From Acidimicrobiia bacterium (GTDB lineage: Bacteria; Actinomycetota; Acidimicrobiia; Acidimicrobiales; Poriferisodalaceae): DNA of 57,636 nucleotides. Within the stretch, counting starts at the first letter, position 1. Every line of letters starts with the position of its first letter. The notes below the pieces were generated by a model that did not search any database, was not told the DNA's origin, and was given only the letters and a program-made list of their open reading frames with translations. This document shows, in pieces, positions 1-10,149 of this stretch. A program made the translations under genes and the position numbers. Where the stretch lies: contig JAJDTF010000027.1 in assembly GCA_022827265.1 (NCBI GenBank), positions 1 to 57,636 on the forward strand. Reading direction: 5' to 3'.

Positions 1-333
1 ACAGCGGCCGGACCATGGTGAGCACCGACAACAAGGCTGCGGTGGCTCGTTGCTCTGCTTCCTGCTGGCCCTTCACGCCTGCCACGGAGAACAGCCGGAC
101 TTGGTGGTTGTCGTCAAGCATCGTGCGTTCTCTCGGTCTCAGGCGCGAGTTCGAATCCTAGGTCTCGGGGTGTGGCACGGGCACTTGCTATATGAGTTGC
201 GTCTTCCAGAACTGACGACGTCGACCACGAGCGGGGAGCGCAGCCTTGACTTCGCTACTGAAGCCTCGTCGTTGCGGCGCGCAGCAGAAAAATCCCCGAA
301 GCCAAGCAAGTCGGCATCGCTACCTTGCAGCAG
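1..333. other. No gene recognised
   Basis: I see no convincing gene in this left-edge stretch. Reading frames through it give no recognisable protein, and the only long open frame continues across the toxin gene in a different frame, so it is a shadow. A short stretch near position 150 contains GTTCGAATC, which resembles a tRNA T-loop, but the flanking bases do not form the T-stem. It may be intergenic sequence or the decayed end of a gene lying to the left. Confidence 0.5.
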
Positions 334-783
334 ATGGCAGGCCCGTGGACTCTGGAGGTGTTCAGGGCCGACGACGGCACGATTCCGTATCGACGATTCG
401 CCGCCTCCCTATCCGACTTCAGATTCGCTGCGCTCGACACGGCCATCAACCACGTCCTCGCCAGTCATGGTCTCGATCTCGCCAGCTCGCACTGGCTCAG
501 ACCGCTCGGCGACGGCCTCCACGAGTTCCGGATTCGGCATGAGGCGCGCGACATCGCCGGCATGTTCGACGTGGAGCCCCCGAGCGCGGGCGCCAAGAAG
601 GAATCTGTGCTCTTGCGTGTCTTTGTGCACTTCCACGGCGAGAAGGTCATCCTGCTGCTCGGCGGCTACGACAAGGGGAGATCTCCGAAAGCGAGGCGCC
701 AGCAGCGAGAGGTTGAACGTGCGCGCAAGCTGCTCACGCAGTACAAGGAGCGTCAGCGTCGTGAGCGACGACGCGGCCGTTGA
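334..783 (+). CDS. HigB/Gp49-like toxin of the RelE superfamily
   Basis: The 149-residue protein has the look of phage-derived Gp49-like HigB toxins, ribosome-dependent mRNA interferases: an N-terminal VEFR-like strand (WTLEVFRADDG), a central HEFRIRHEARDIAGMF segment and a strand VLLRVFVHFHGEKVILLLGGYDKG, followed by a very basic tail. These toxins cut translated mRNA and are neutralised by the adjacent antitoxin. The start is taken as the ATG at 334; a TTG three codons upstream is possible. It directly precedes the HTH gene, the toxin-first order typical of higBA. The family call rests on motif pattern alone. Confidence 0.75.
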   Translation: MAGPWTLEVFRADDGTIPYRRFAASLSDFRFAALDTAINHVLASHGLDLASSHWLRPLGDGLHEFRIRHEARDIAGMFDVEPPSAGAKKESVLLRVFVHFHGEKVILLLGGYDKGRSPKARRQQREVERARKLLTQYKERQRRERRRGR

Positions 784-808
784 CGCACTATGGTGAATTT
801 CCTATAGT
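780..808 (+). promoter_or_regulatory. Internal sigma-70-type promoter for the antitoxin gene
   Basis: TTGACG at 780-785 and TATAGT at 803-808 are separated by exactly 17 bases, close to the housekeeping consensus. The -35 box overlaps the stop codon of the toxin gene, and the antitoxin ATG lies 22 bases beyond the -10 box. This would let the antitoxin be made independently of the toxin. The call is from sequence match only. Confidence 0.6.
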
Positions 809-830
809 CCTAGGCGCAAGGGAGCTTCAG

Positions 831-1121
831 ATGTCACTCGCATACGACGAGGTGGTCGCCTCGCGCCGAGCACGGCTCGGCGCTGATGCGGTGGCGCAAG
901 GTGAAGTCTTCGCGCAGGCATACAAGATTGCGATGCAGGTCATGGATCTGCGCAACAAGCACGGGCTGACGCAGGCGCAGCTGGCAGAACGTTGCGGGAT
1001 GAGCCAAGCCGATATCAGCCGGATCGAGCGGGGTTCGACCAGTCCGACTGCGCGCACCCTGCAGCGGATCGCAGATGCCCTCGAGGCCGATGTGTGCCTC
1101 GTTGCCCGCGTCCACACCTGA
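831..1121 (+). CDS. HigA-like XRE-family antitoxin
   Basis: A 96-residue protein with a clear Cro/C1-type helix-turn-helix in its second half (LTQAQLAERCGMSQADISR, then IERGSTSPTARTLQRIADAL). It should bind the partner toxin and the operon DNA. The ATG at 831 is chosen because GGAG lies six bases before it; an in-frame TTG at 780 would also read through but has no such site and coincides with the -35 box of an internal promoter. Its position right behind the HigB-like gene supports an autoregulated toxin-antitoxin module. Confidence 0.8.
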   Translation: MSLAYDEVVASRRARLGADAVAQGEVFAQAYKIAMQVMDLRNKHGLTQAQLAERCGMSQADISRIERGSTSPTARTLQRIADALEADVCLVARVHT

Positions 1122-1261
1122 CCCCTTGACGAGCGGAAACACATAGGCGGCCGCGATGACCGGACCTCTACGGCCGGGCAGAGGAGGCTGCGAAGACACC
1201 TGTGATGCTGTCAATTCGACACCGGTCGCCCTTCCCGTCGGACTGATTGCGACAGGCGCAC

Positions 1262-2281
1262 TCAGTGGCCGCAGGTTCGCAGCACCTGCTCAACCTCCCG
1301 TTCCCATCCGGAGAGGTCCCATTCGCCTGTGCCACCTGGACTTGATGGAGTCCACAGCAGACCGTGCAGGCTCGTGTGTCCTTGGATCAGTCCAGCCCGG
1401 ACCGCCGCAATGAAGATCGCCTGCTCGCTGGTTGGCATGTACAAGTAGTCCACAGTGCTCCCAATACTGAGGCGCCAACGCTTACCGTCGCTCACCGTCG
1501 AACCGACAGGACCCACGCGGTAGCTCATGTTGATGTACAGGCCGCCGCTTCCGTCTTGGACGTACGCGAACCCGTCGCTATTCCGCGCAACAGCGATATC
1601 GAGCGTCTCATCAGCTCCGCAGGCGATGACGAATTCGGACTCACCGGACTTGCTCTTCTTCGATCGCGACGAACCTGCGAAGCCATCGAGTGGGTTACCC
1701 CATCCGCCCCATTCCCACAGCTCTGCTTCAGTCGCGTCCTCGGCCTGCGTCGGCGTGCTGGTGTCGGCTTGGATCAGCGCAACTGCCGGAAGGTACTCAT
1801 CGTCGCCTCCGAGATTCCAGACGATCTGCACTACTGCACGCTGCGTTGCCCAACGGTCCGCACCCGAAACACGAACCGCGCGATCGATGCCCAAGACCAC
1901 CAACAGCTCGTCTGATATCGCCGCGGGGCCACCGACGACGAATATGACTTGACGGCCCGCCGCCACGTCCCCACTGCCAATCTGCATGCCAACCGCGACA
2001 CCGTCGGCGACATCAAGCAGGCACCGATCGCCAGACCGGAGACGCAACGCTTCGGCGAGCATGTTTGCCGCCGCTCGGTCCTCGGTCACTGAGGCCTTTA
2101 CGAGCACAGCGAACTCCTCACAGCCGGTGTTGCTGGGAAGCCTGGGAACTGAGGGCTCGTGCGCGGCAAGTGGTGTCGCTGTCAATAGCAGAGCTGCTAC
2201 GGCAACGAGGGCACCGATCCAGAGACGCAAGAGGTTCCAACGAAGTTGAGACTGGCCCGAGTGCAAGGCATGCATCGACAT
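1262..2281 (-). CDS. Exported protein with cell-wall-binding-repeat-like domain
   Basis: About 339 residues. An N-terminal signal peptide or membrane anchor (LLRLWIGALVAVAALLLTATPLAA) is followed by a domain resembling cell-wall-binding repeat 2, with IFVVGGPAAISDELL and the hallmark VRVSGADRWATQRAV. The rest matches nothing I recognise; it is Trp- and Gly-rich with a conserved-looking WDLSGWEREVEQVL end. The protein is probably secreted and attached to the cell envelope. A related but broken gene with the same N-terminal plan lies at 46.5-47.5 kb. The start could be the ATG at 2281 or 2275, or a GTG at 2287. Function is unknown. Confidence 0.6.
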   Translation of the reverse strand: MSMHALHSGQSQLRWNLLRLWIGALVAVAALLLTATPLAAHEPSVPRLPSNTGCEEFAVLVKASVTEDRAAANMLAEALRLRSGDRCLLDVADGVAVGMQIGSGDVAAGRQVIFVVGGPAAISDELLVVLGIDRAVRVSGADRWATQRAVVQIVWNLGGDDEYLPAVALIQADTSTPTQAEDATEAELWEWGGWGNPLDGFAGSSRSKKSKSGESEFVIACGADETLDIAVARNSDGFAYVQDGSGGLYINMSYRVGPVGSTVSDGKRWRLSIGSTVDYLYMPTSEQAIFIAAVRAGLIQGHTSLHGLLWTPSSPGGTGEWDLSGWEREVEQVLRTCGH

Positions 2282-2413
2282 CGGCACAGTATGGCCCTAT
2301 CCATATGTCGGCAGGGCAGCTATCGCCTTCCACATGCTGCACACTGTCTGTAGCGGCCTAGGGATCAGTTCGGCTGTCTCACACCTTCCATCCCGACCTC
2401 TCGGCGCGCTTGT

Positions 2414-2992
2414 CTACGAGGGACTGTGCAGATCGACGCGCTCGAGGAACTCGAGTCCTGTTCTCGTGATGCGTCGCTCCTCGCGGTCGGGAGCAATGAC
2501 ATAGCCAGCACTTCGAAGCCAGCAGAGACGATCGCCAACTTGGCTTCGCGACTGCCAACTGAAGCCATATTTGTGATTGGCAAGCCCGCGAAGCTGCTCC
2601 CGCGTGCGCACCCCGGTCCGGAGCTCAAACAAGATCTCGCCCATGAATCTCACGCTGGCGTGGAGGATGCCGAGAGCGAGACCGTCATCGCCGCTGTCCA
2701 TCCATTCGCTAGCGGGTGCACTTGGGCTCAATTGGCTATCGGAGTCGCCAGCAGATTCCAGGAAACCACACCCCTTGAGATCTTGAATATTGATTCTTGC
2801 GGTTGATTCTGTGGTCTCATAGGCATTCATGTAGTTTTGCCAAAGCGACTCCGCCGAAAGCCGCTGCGTTGTGGTTTGAGTGAGAATCCACCGCAGAGTT
2901 GCAAGCTGCATTTCGTTGCCTCCCGCTAGACGGGAAAGGCTCTTGCGTCGATCTGTCCATGGCTGGACTGGTGGCAAGGACGTGAGACTCAT
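2414..2992 (-). CDS. Uncharacterised protein with winged-helix-like modules
   Basis: About 192 residues. I do not recognise a named family. The N-terminal part (MQLATLRWILTQ through INIQDLKGCGFLE) and the C-terminal part (FELRTGVRTREQLRGLANHKYG through ITRTGLEFLERV) each look like a winged helix-turn-helix, including a typical ITRTGLEFLE wing and helix ending. The two are joined by a Ser/Asp-rich linker. This suggests a DNA-binding or regulatory role. It sits alone between the exported protein gene and guaA. The start may be the ATG at 2992 or a GTG at 2998; another ATG at 2911 is also possible. Confidence 0.45.
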   Translation of the reverse strand: MSLTSLPPVQPWTDRRKSLSRLAGGNEMQLATLRWILTQTTTQRLSAESLWQNYMNAYETTESTARINIQDLKGCGFLESAGDSDSQLSPSAPASEWMDSGDDGLALGILHASVRFMGEILFELRTGVRTREQLRGLANHKYGFSWQSRSQVGDRLCWLRSAGYVIAPDREERRITRTGLEFLERVDLHSPS

Positions 2993-3062
2993 GGACACGC
3001 AAGGTAGCTGGCGCGATCGCGACCGAACGGGTTGGCTCGCACTGGGCCGCGAGCGTTGATGG

Positions 3063-4757
3063 CTATTCCCATTCGATGGTGCCGGGGGGCTTGGAGGTGA
3101 TGTCGTAGACGACGCGGTTGACGCCGGGCACTTCGTTGACGATCCGGGAGGAGATCGTCTCGAGCAGATCGTGGGGCAGGCGGGCCCAGTCGGCAGTCAT
3201 GGCGTCCTCGCTGGTGACGGCGCGCACGATGATCGGGCGGGCATAGGTGCGCTCGTCGCCCATCACGCCGACGCTGCGGATGTCGGCCAGCACAGCGAAC
3301 CCCTGCCACACCTCGCCGTCGAGGCCGGCCTTCGTGATCTCGTCGCGCACGATGACGTCGGCCGCCCGCACCGTCTCGACGGCTTCGGGCGTGACCTCGC
3401 CCACGATCCGGACGCCCAGGCCCGGCCCGGGGAACGGTTGGCGCTGCACGATCTCGGGCGGCAGGCCGAGCTCGGCCCCGACGGCACGCACCTCGTCCTT
3501 GAACAAGTGCCGCAACGGCTCCACCAGCTCGAAGGCCATGTCCTCGGGCAGCCCGCCCACGTTGTGGTGGCTCTTGATCTTCGCCGCTGTCGGCGAGCCC
3601 GATTCGATCACGTCGGGGTACAGCGTGCCCTGCACCAGGAAGCGGGCGTCGGTGATGCCGCCCGCAGCGCGCTCGAAGATGCGCACGAACTTCTCGCCGA
3701 TGATCTTGCGCTTGTCCTCGGGGTCGGTCACGCCGGCCAATGCCTCGAAGAACTCATCCGCGGCCCGCTCATGGATCAACTCGATGCCCTGCGTGCGCCG
3801 GAAGGTGTCGGTGACCTGCTCGCCCTCGCCGGCACGCATCAGCCCGGTGTCCACGAACACGCAGGTGAGCTGGCTGCCGATCGCCCGCTGTGTCAGCGCG
3901 GCGGCCACGGCACTGTCCACCCCGCCCGACAGCCCGCAGATAGCCCGCGCGCTGCCCACCTGGATCCGGATGGCCTCGATGCTCTCGGTGATGACGTTGG
4001 CCATCGTCCACTCGGAGTTGATCCCGCAGATGCCGTGGAGGAATCGCTCGAGCTGGGCTTGGCCGTTCGGCGTGTGCGCGACCTCGGGGTGGTGCTGCAC
4101 CCCGTAGAAGCGGCGCTGCGGATCTTCGATGACAGCAGCCGGGCTGTCGGCAGTGGACGCCGTGACCGTGAAGCCCTCGGGCGGCTCGACCACGGCGTCG
4201 AAGTGCGACATCCACACGGATTCAGTGACACCCCGTTCGCTTCGACCGGAAACGGTGCCGTCATCTCCGGCGCGGGCCCCCCTGTCGGAGGTGACGCCGA
4301 CCCTGATCAGGGCGCCTTGATCGGCAACGGCACCGCGGCCATTCTCGACGGCCTCGTGCACAACAGCGTCGAGCAGCTGCGACCGAACCCCGGTGTGCCG
4401 CAAGCTCGTGCGACCGTACTCGCCCCGACCGCTGCGATCCACCCGTCCGCCCAGGTCGCGGGCCAGCAGCTGGGACCCGTAGCAGATGCCCAGGATCGGC
4501 ACGCCCAGCTCATACACGCCGAGGTCGATGCCCGGTGCCCCCTCGACGTGCACCGAAGCGGGCCCGCCGCTGAAGATGATGGCCGCCGGCGAGCGTTCGG
4601 CAAGCTCAGCCGCGGCCGCCGTATGGGGAACGATCTCGGAATAGACCTGCGCCTCGCGCACCCGCCGGGCGATCAGCTGCGCGTACTGCGCGCCGAAATC
4701 CACCACCAAGACCGTTGGGTGGGCGACCGCGCCGGCCGCCGCTGAGTGAGTGGACAT
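3063..4757 (-). CDS. guaA: GMP synthase (glutamine-hydrolysing)
   Basis: Converts XMP to GMP using glutamine and ATP, the last step of guanine nucleotide synthesis. The class I glutamine amidotransferase domain carries the nucleophile in [10 protein letters not shown] (about Cys92) and the HHPEV pair (about His223, Glu225). The ATP-pyrophosphatase domain has the SGGVDS loop (about 277-282), and the C-terminal dimerisation domain ends PGTIEWE. At 564 residues it is longer than the usual 510-525. The excess is mostly a charged stretch at about residues 125-178, between the EYGRTSL and VWMSHFDAV motifs, where the standard protein has a short loop. The ATG at 4757 gives the normal N-terminus. Confidence 0.97.
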   Translation of the reverse strand: MSTHSAAAGAVAHPTVLVVDFGAQYAQLIARRVREAQVYSEIVPHTAAAAELAERSPAAIIFSGGPASVHVEGAPGIDLGVYELGVPILGICYGSQLLARDLGGRVDRSGRGEYGRTSLRHTGVRSQLLDAVVHEAVENGRGAVADQGALIRVGVTSDRGARAGDDGTVSGRSERGVTESVWMSHFDAVVEPPEGFTVTASTADSPAAVIEDPQRRFYGVQHHPEVAHTPNGQAQLERFLHGICGINSEWTMANVITESIEAIRIQVGSARAICGLSGGVDSAVAAALTQRAIGSQLTCVFVDTGLMRAGEGEQVTDTFRRTQGIELIHERAADEFFEALAGVTDPEDKRKIIGEKFVRIFERAAGGITDARFLVQGTLYPDVIESGSPTAAKIKSHHNVGGLPEDMAFELVEPLRHLFKDEVRAVGAELGLPPEIVQRQPFPGPGLGVRIVGEVTPEAVETVRAADVIVRDEITKAGLDGEVWQGFAVLADIRSVGVMGDERTYARPIIVRAVTSEDAMTADWARLPHDLLETISSRIVNEVPGVNRVVYDITSKPPGTIEWE

Positions 4758-4938
4758 AGGCCGCAGCCGCGCCGAGTCGGGGAAAACTACGAGGGTACCG
4801 TCGCCCATTGCGCCAACCCGGATATTCGGCGCTCGTTGATCGGGCGGCAAGGAAGACGATGAGACCGAGCCGGCGGTACCTCCCGGCCCGCCGCCTTGCC
4901 GTCGGAGAATCGAACTTTGGCCCAGTGGCCACAACGAC

Positions 4939-4966
4939 ACAGGACCGGCGCGAACGCCGGCCCTGT
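4939..4966 (-). terminator. Strong hairpin downstream of groL
   Basis: A 12-base-pair stem with one G-U pair closes a TTCG tetraloop, read on the minus strand as ACAGGGCCGGCG, TTCG, CGCCGGTCCTGT. It lies 29 bases past the groL stop and before guaA. There is no clear U-run after it, so it could be an actinobacterial-type terminator or an mRNA 3'-end stabiliser. Confidence 0.55.
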
Positions 4967-4994
4967 GCCTGTTTGGGAGGGAGTGGAGCGGGAG

Positions 4995-6969
<1,975 letters not shown>

Positions 6970-7035
6970 GGTCGGAAGTGCCTCCTGTGGCGCTGTGCCC
7001 TGTCTGGGGCGTGTCATGGAACTGCCCGGCGGCAC

Positions 7036-7062
7036 TTAGCACTCTCACCGGGCGAGTGCTAA
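7036..7062. promoter_or_regulatory. CIRCE element, HrcA operator
   Basis: TTAGCACTC, nine bases, then GAGTGCTAA: a perfect copy of the CIRCE inverted repeat bound by the heat-shock repressor HrcA. It lies 66 bases upstream of the groS start in its leader region. This predicts HrcA-controlled, heat-inducible groSL transcription. hrcA itself is not in the window. Confidence 0.97.
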
Positions 7063-7147
7063 CGATACGAGCCCCAATGACTCGCCACAACCTCAGGGCG
7101 CCCCGATCCGGGCTCGTTTTCGGGGCTTCCAATGAGCCAGCCGCGGC

Positions 7148-8155
7148 TTAGTTGAGGAAGTCGATGCGCAGGTTGGGATCGGCGCCGCCGTCGAGGTCGG
7201 ATGGACCATCGCTGGCCAGCCGGTACCAGGCCGTCGCGGCGATCATGGCGGCGTTGTCGGTGCACATGGCCCGGCTCGGCAGGTAGGCGTTGATGCCGTC
7301 CTCCATGCAGATGTCGAGCGTCCGCTCGCGCAGCGCGCTGTTGGCGGCCACGCCGCCGGCCAGGCAGATGCCCGCTGCTCCCACCGCTCGGGCCGCCTTG
7401 CGGGCCTTGTGGGTGAGCACGTCGGTCACGCAGGCCTGGAACGACGCCGCGACGTCGACGGTGGCGACCTCAGGGTGCGCTCGTACCCAGTTGATGACGG
7501 CTGTCTTGATGCCCGAGAACGAGAAGTCGTAGCCGTCGTCGAGCATGGCTCTCGTGAGCGGGACGGCAGTGGGATCGCCCTCGGACGCCAGCCGGTCGAT
7601 GACGGGACCGCCCGGGTAACCGAGCCCCAAGTAGCGGGCCACCTTGTCGAAGGCCTCGCCGGCGGCATCGTCACGGGTGGCGCCCAGCAGGCGGTAGCGG
7701 CCATGGCCCTCGAACGAGATCAGCATGGTGTGCCCGCCCGAGACCAGCAGGGTGACGAGCGGGAACTGCACCTCGGCGTCGTGCTCGTCGAGCAGCGCTG
7801 CGTACAGGTGGGCTTCGTGGTGGTTGATGCCGATGTAGGGAACGTCCCACACCAGCGCCAGCGCCTTGGCGGCGGCGACACCCACCAGCAGGCTGCCCAC
7901 CAATCCGGGACCGCAGGTCGCCGCCACGACGTCGATGTCGCTGTCGGCGGCGCCGGCCTCCACCAGCGCCTCGGCCACGACAGGCGTGATGAGGGCTTCG
8001 TGGGCACGGCCCGCGATCTCGGGAACCACGCCGCCGTAGCGGGCATGGAGATCCACCTGGCTGCTGACGATGCTGGAGCGCACGTCGCGGCCGTCGTCCA
8101 CGACCGCTGCGGCCGTCTCGTCGCAGGAAGTCTCGATGCCGAGGATGGTCGTCAT
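7148..8155 (-). CDS. tsaD: tRNA N6-threonylcarbamoyltransferase subunit TsaD
   Basis: A 335-residue TsaD/Kae1 protein that transfers threonylcarbamoyl to A37 of ANN-decoding tRNAs with TsaB and TsaE. Visible motifs are ILGIETSCDETAAAVVDD at the start, the metal-binding NHHEAHLYA, VSGGHTML, the GEAFDKVARYLGLGYPGG segment and CTDNAAMIA near the end. The ATG at 8155 overlaps the rimI stop as ATGA, so the two are translationally coupled. Its upstream in-frame extension would simply read through rimI repeats and is rejected. Confidence 0.97.
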   Translation of the reverse strand: MTTILGIETSCDETAAAVVDDGRDVRSSIVSSQVDLHARYGGVVPEIAGRAHEALITPVVAEALVEAGAADSDIDVVAATCGPGLVGSLLVGVAAAKALALVWDVPYIGINHHEAHLYAALLDEHDAEVQFPLVTLLVSGGHTMLISFEGHGRYRLLGATRDDAAGEAFDKVARYLGLGYPGGPVIDRLASEGDPTAVPLTRAMLDDGYDFSFSGIKTAVINWVRAHPEVATVDVAASFQACVTDVLTHKARKAARAVGAAGICLAGGVAANSALRERTLDICMEDGINAYLPSRAMCTDNAAMIAATAWYRLASDGPSDLDGGADPNLRIDFLN

Positions 8156-8892
8156 TGCACCCCCATGGCTGTGTCTGATGCACCCTCGGTAATGCCGAGG
8201 GCCGTGTCTGATGCACCCTCGGTAACGCCGAGGGCCGTGGCGATGCCGTCCAGGCGTTCGCCGTGGGCGGGGCTGTCGATGTCGTGGCACCACATCACCA
8301 GTGCGTCCTCTCGCTTTCCGCCAGGACCGCCCCGGTAGTAGTTCTTGCGGCTGCCGACCGGCGCATAGCCGAACCAGCGGTAGAGGCGCTGAGCCACGGC
8401 GTTGGAGGAACGCACCTCCAGCGTCAGCGCTTCCAACCCATCGATGCGTTGGGCCTCGCGGTGCAGCTCCAGCATCAGCCGTGCACCCACTCGGTGACCC
8501 TGGCAGCCCGGATGCACCGCCACGGAGGTGATGTGCCCCTCCCCGGCCACGATCATGAAGCCGCCGTAGCCGATGACGCCGACCGGTCGGCCGTCGGGGC
8601 CCGGCGTGCAGGCCACGCGGTACACCCGCTCGCCGCCCCGCTGCAATTCGTCCAGGTACAGGGCCCTCGACCAGGGCCTCGGGTACACCAGCTTGTCGAT
8701 GCGGCGGATCTCGCGCAGATGCTTGCGGCGCATCGGCACGATGATCGGCACCGGGGCCGTGCGCGGATTGGCGGAACTTGCTGTTGCGTCACCTTGTGCT
8801 TCCCGCTCTGGCTCCCCGTCTCCGACCGATTCGGGCTCGCGGGCCGCTCGAGCCTGGGGCTCAGCCTCCGCGGGCGCGCCCGGCATGGTCAC
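8152..8892 (-). CDS. rimI: RimI-like GNAT N-acetyltransferase
   Basis: A GNAT-fold acetyltransferase between tsaB and tsaD, the usual place for RimI, which acetylates the N-terminus of ribosomal protein S18. The core runs from PMRRKHLREIRRIDKLVYPRPWS through the acetyl-CoA loop region (ITSVAVHPGCQGHRVGARLM) to the LEVRSSNAVAQRLYRWFGY signature. At 246 residues it is much longer than the usual 150-160. There is a disordered Ala/Glu-rich N-terminal extension of about 45 residues. The C-terminal tail contains an 11-residue tandem repeat (GASDTALGITE). It starts with GTG at 8892, overlapping the tsaB stop; ATG at 8886 is the alternative. Confidence 0.88.
   Translation of the reverse strand: MTMPGAPAEAEPQARAAREPESVGDGEPEREAQGDATASSANPRTAPVPIIVPMRRKHLREIRRIDKLVYPRPWSRALYLDELQRGGERVYRVACTPGPDGRPVGVIGYGGFMIVAGEGHITSVAVHPGCQGHRVGARLMLELHREAQRIDGLEALTLEVRSSNAVAQRLYRWFGYAPVGSRKNYYRGGPGGKREDALVMWCHDIDSPAHGERLDGIATALGVTEGASDTALGITEGASDTAMGVQ
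8171..8236. repeat. Two 33-bp tandem repeats with internal palindrome, in rimI
   Basis: Two copies, 8171-8203 and 8204-8236, differ at one base. Each contains the inverted repeat CCCTCGG and CCGAGGG around a five-base loop. They encode repeats of 11 residues just before the rimI stop and the tsaD start. Confidence 0.95.
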
Positions 8893-9587
8893 GATCGCTC
8901 CCGCTGCTGCCAGTTGATGCGGGCATCGGGGGCGCGCAGGTACATCGGTGCGATCTCGGACGGGCTCACGAACTCCTCGCGCAGCGCTCGGGCGTGCGCC
9001 AGCTCCACCAGCGCTCCGGCATTGGGATGGCGCAGTCCCTCCCGGCCGATCTCCGCTCCCCGCACGTCGCCCAGCACCTCCGCGTATCTGTCGGCGCCGT
9101 CGCCGACGATCAGCGTTTCCGCGCCCGTTGCCATCAGCTGCGCGGCGACGTCGGCGGGCTGATCGACGGCCGGCGGGCTCATGAGCTGGATGCCCCCAGG
9201 CGCCCGGCGGTAGGTGGCGTAGAAGATCTCTCCCCGGCGGGCGTCGACGGTGGAGACGATGAGCCGATCACTGAAGCGTGCCGGGAACGCCGTGAGGTCG
9301 AGGCTGGAGACGCCGATCATCGGCACGCGGCAGGCATGTGCGATGGATTTCGCGGTCGCCAAGCCCACTCGCAAGCCGGTGAACAGACCCGGGCCGACGT
9401 CGACGGCCACCAAGCCGATCTGCGACAGCTTCATCTGCGCCTGCTCGCAGAGGAAGCGGATCGCCGGCGCGAGCGTCTCGGCGTGGCGCCGGTCGCGGGT
9501 GGTGTGGAACGAGGCGATGATGCCCTCGTGCCCGCCGATGGCCACGCCGACCTGCGGCGTCGCGGTCTCGATGCCGAGAACTAGCAC
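8889..9587 (-). CDS. tsaB: t6A biosynthesis protein TsaB
   Basis: A 232-residue TsaB, the TsaD-like scaffold needed for t6A formation. The N-terminal VLVLGIETATPQVGVAIGG matches the actin-like fold start, and VDVGPGLFTGLRVGLATAKSIA is the family hallmark. The GTG at 9587 is chosen because GGAGG lies seven bases upstream; an in-frame ATG 33 bases earlier would place that site inside the gene. The stop overlaps the rimI start. It lies in the tsaE-tsaB-rimI-tsaD run. Confidence 0.93.
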   Translation of the reverse strand: MLVLGIETATPQVGVAIGGHEGIIASFHTTRDRRHAETLAPAIRFLCEQAQMKLSQIGLVAVDVGPGLFTGLRVGLATAKSIAHACRVPMIGVSSLDLTAFPARFSDRLIVSTVDARRGEIFYATYRRAPGGIQLMSPPAVDQPADVAAQLMATGAETLIVGDGADRYAEVLGDVRGAEIGREGLRHPNAGALVELAHARALREEFVSPSEIAPMYLRAPDARINWQQRERS

Positions 9588-9633
9588 TGCGCTGCCTCCG
9601 ACGCTATGACATCTGTGCATTCAAGCTTGAGCA

Positions 9634-10137
9634 CTAACACGGCGGTACCGGGGAGCTGTCGGCGAAGTGCCAGGCCGCGGCGAGCGAGTCGGCGCGGGCG
9701 TGCCAGCTCGGACCCACGAGGTCGGCCTCGAAAATGCGGATGTCGGGCGACTCGCCTGGGTCGGCGAGTCGAATGCGCACCTGCAGGAAATCGCGTGGCA
9801 GCGCGCCGATCACGACCTCGCCCCACTCCACGCACACCACCGCATCGTCGTCGAGCACTTCGGGCAGGTCCAAGTCGAGCACCTCGCCCAGGTTCTCCAG
9901 CCGGTACACGTCGAGATGATGCAATCGCATGCGGCCTTCGTAGCTCTGCGCCAGCGTGAAAGTGGGGCTGGTCACCGGCTCAACGACCCCGAGAGCCGCC
10001 GCCAGCCCCTGCGTGAACACCGTCTTGCCCGCACCCAAGTCGCCCGACAGCAGCAGCACATCGCCAGGGCGCAAGAGCGGGGCGAGTGCCGCCGCGACAG
10101 CTCGCGTCCCCTCGGCGCTCGTGGTCCGGAACCGCAT
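9634..10137 (-). CDS. tsaE: t6A biosynthesis ATPase TsaE
   Basis: A 167-residue P-loop ATPase that cycles the TsaBD complex. The Walker A loop [19 protein letters not shown], the [14 protein letters not shown] segment, [10 protein letters not shown] and [10 protein letters not shown] are all in the expected order. It follows alr by 12 bases and precedes tsaB by 46 bases in the same minus-strand run. The C-terminal 35 residues, from about LVGPSWHAR, extend past the usual end. Confidence 0.95.
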   Translation of the reverse strand: MRFRTTSAEGTRAVAAALAPLLRPGDVLLLSGDLGAGKTVFTQGLAAALGVVEPVTSPTFTLAQSYEGRMRLHHLDVYRLENLGEVLDLDLPEVLDDDAVVCVEWGEVVIGALPRDFLQVRIRLADPGESPDIRIFEADLVGPSWHARADSLAAAWHFADSSPVPPC

Positions 10138-10149
10138 AACGGAGCTTGT

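Noticed and set aside
140..175. Possible tRNA fragment: GTTCGAATC resembles a T-loop
   Set aside because: The five bases on each side do not pair as a T-stem, and no acceptor stem, anticodon arm or CCA is near.
50..796. 248-residue plus-strand frame across the toxin gene
   Set aside because: It overlaps the HigB-like gene in another frame and its product is Ser/Arg-rich without recognisable features.
3171..4745. Long plus-strand open frame opposite guaA, and similar frames opposite glmS-like, the amidohydrolase and the Mo hydroxylase
   Set aside because: They are antisense shadows of well-conserved genes in high-GC DNA. Their products are Arg/Ala/His-rich with no family features.
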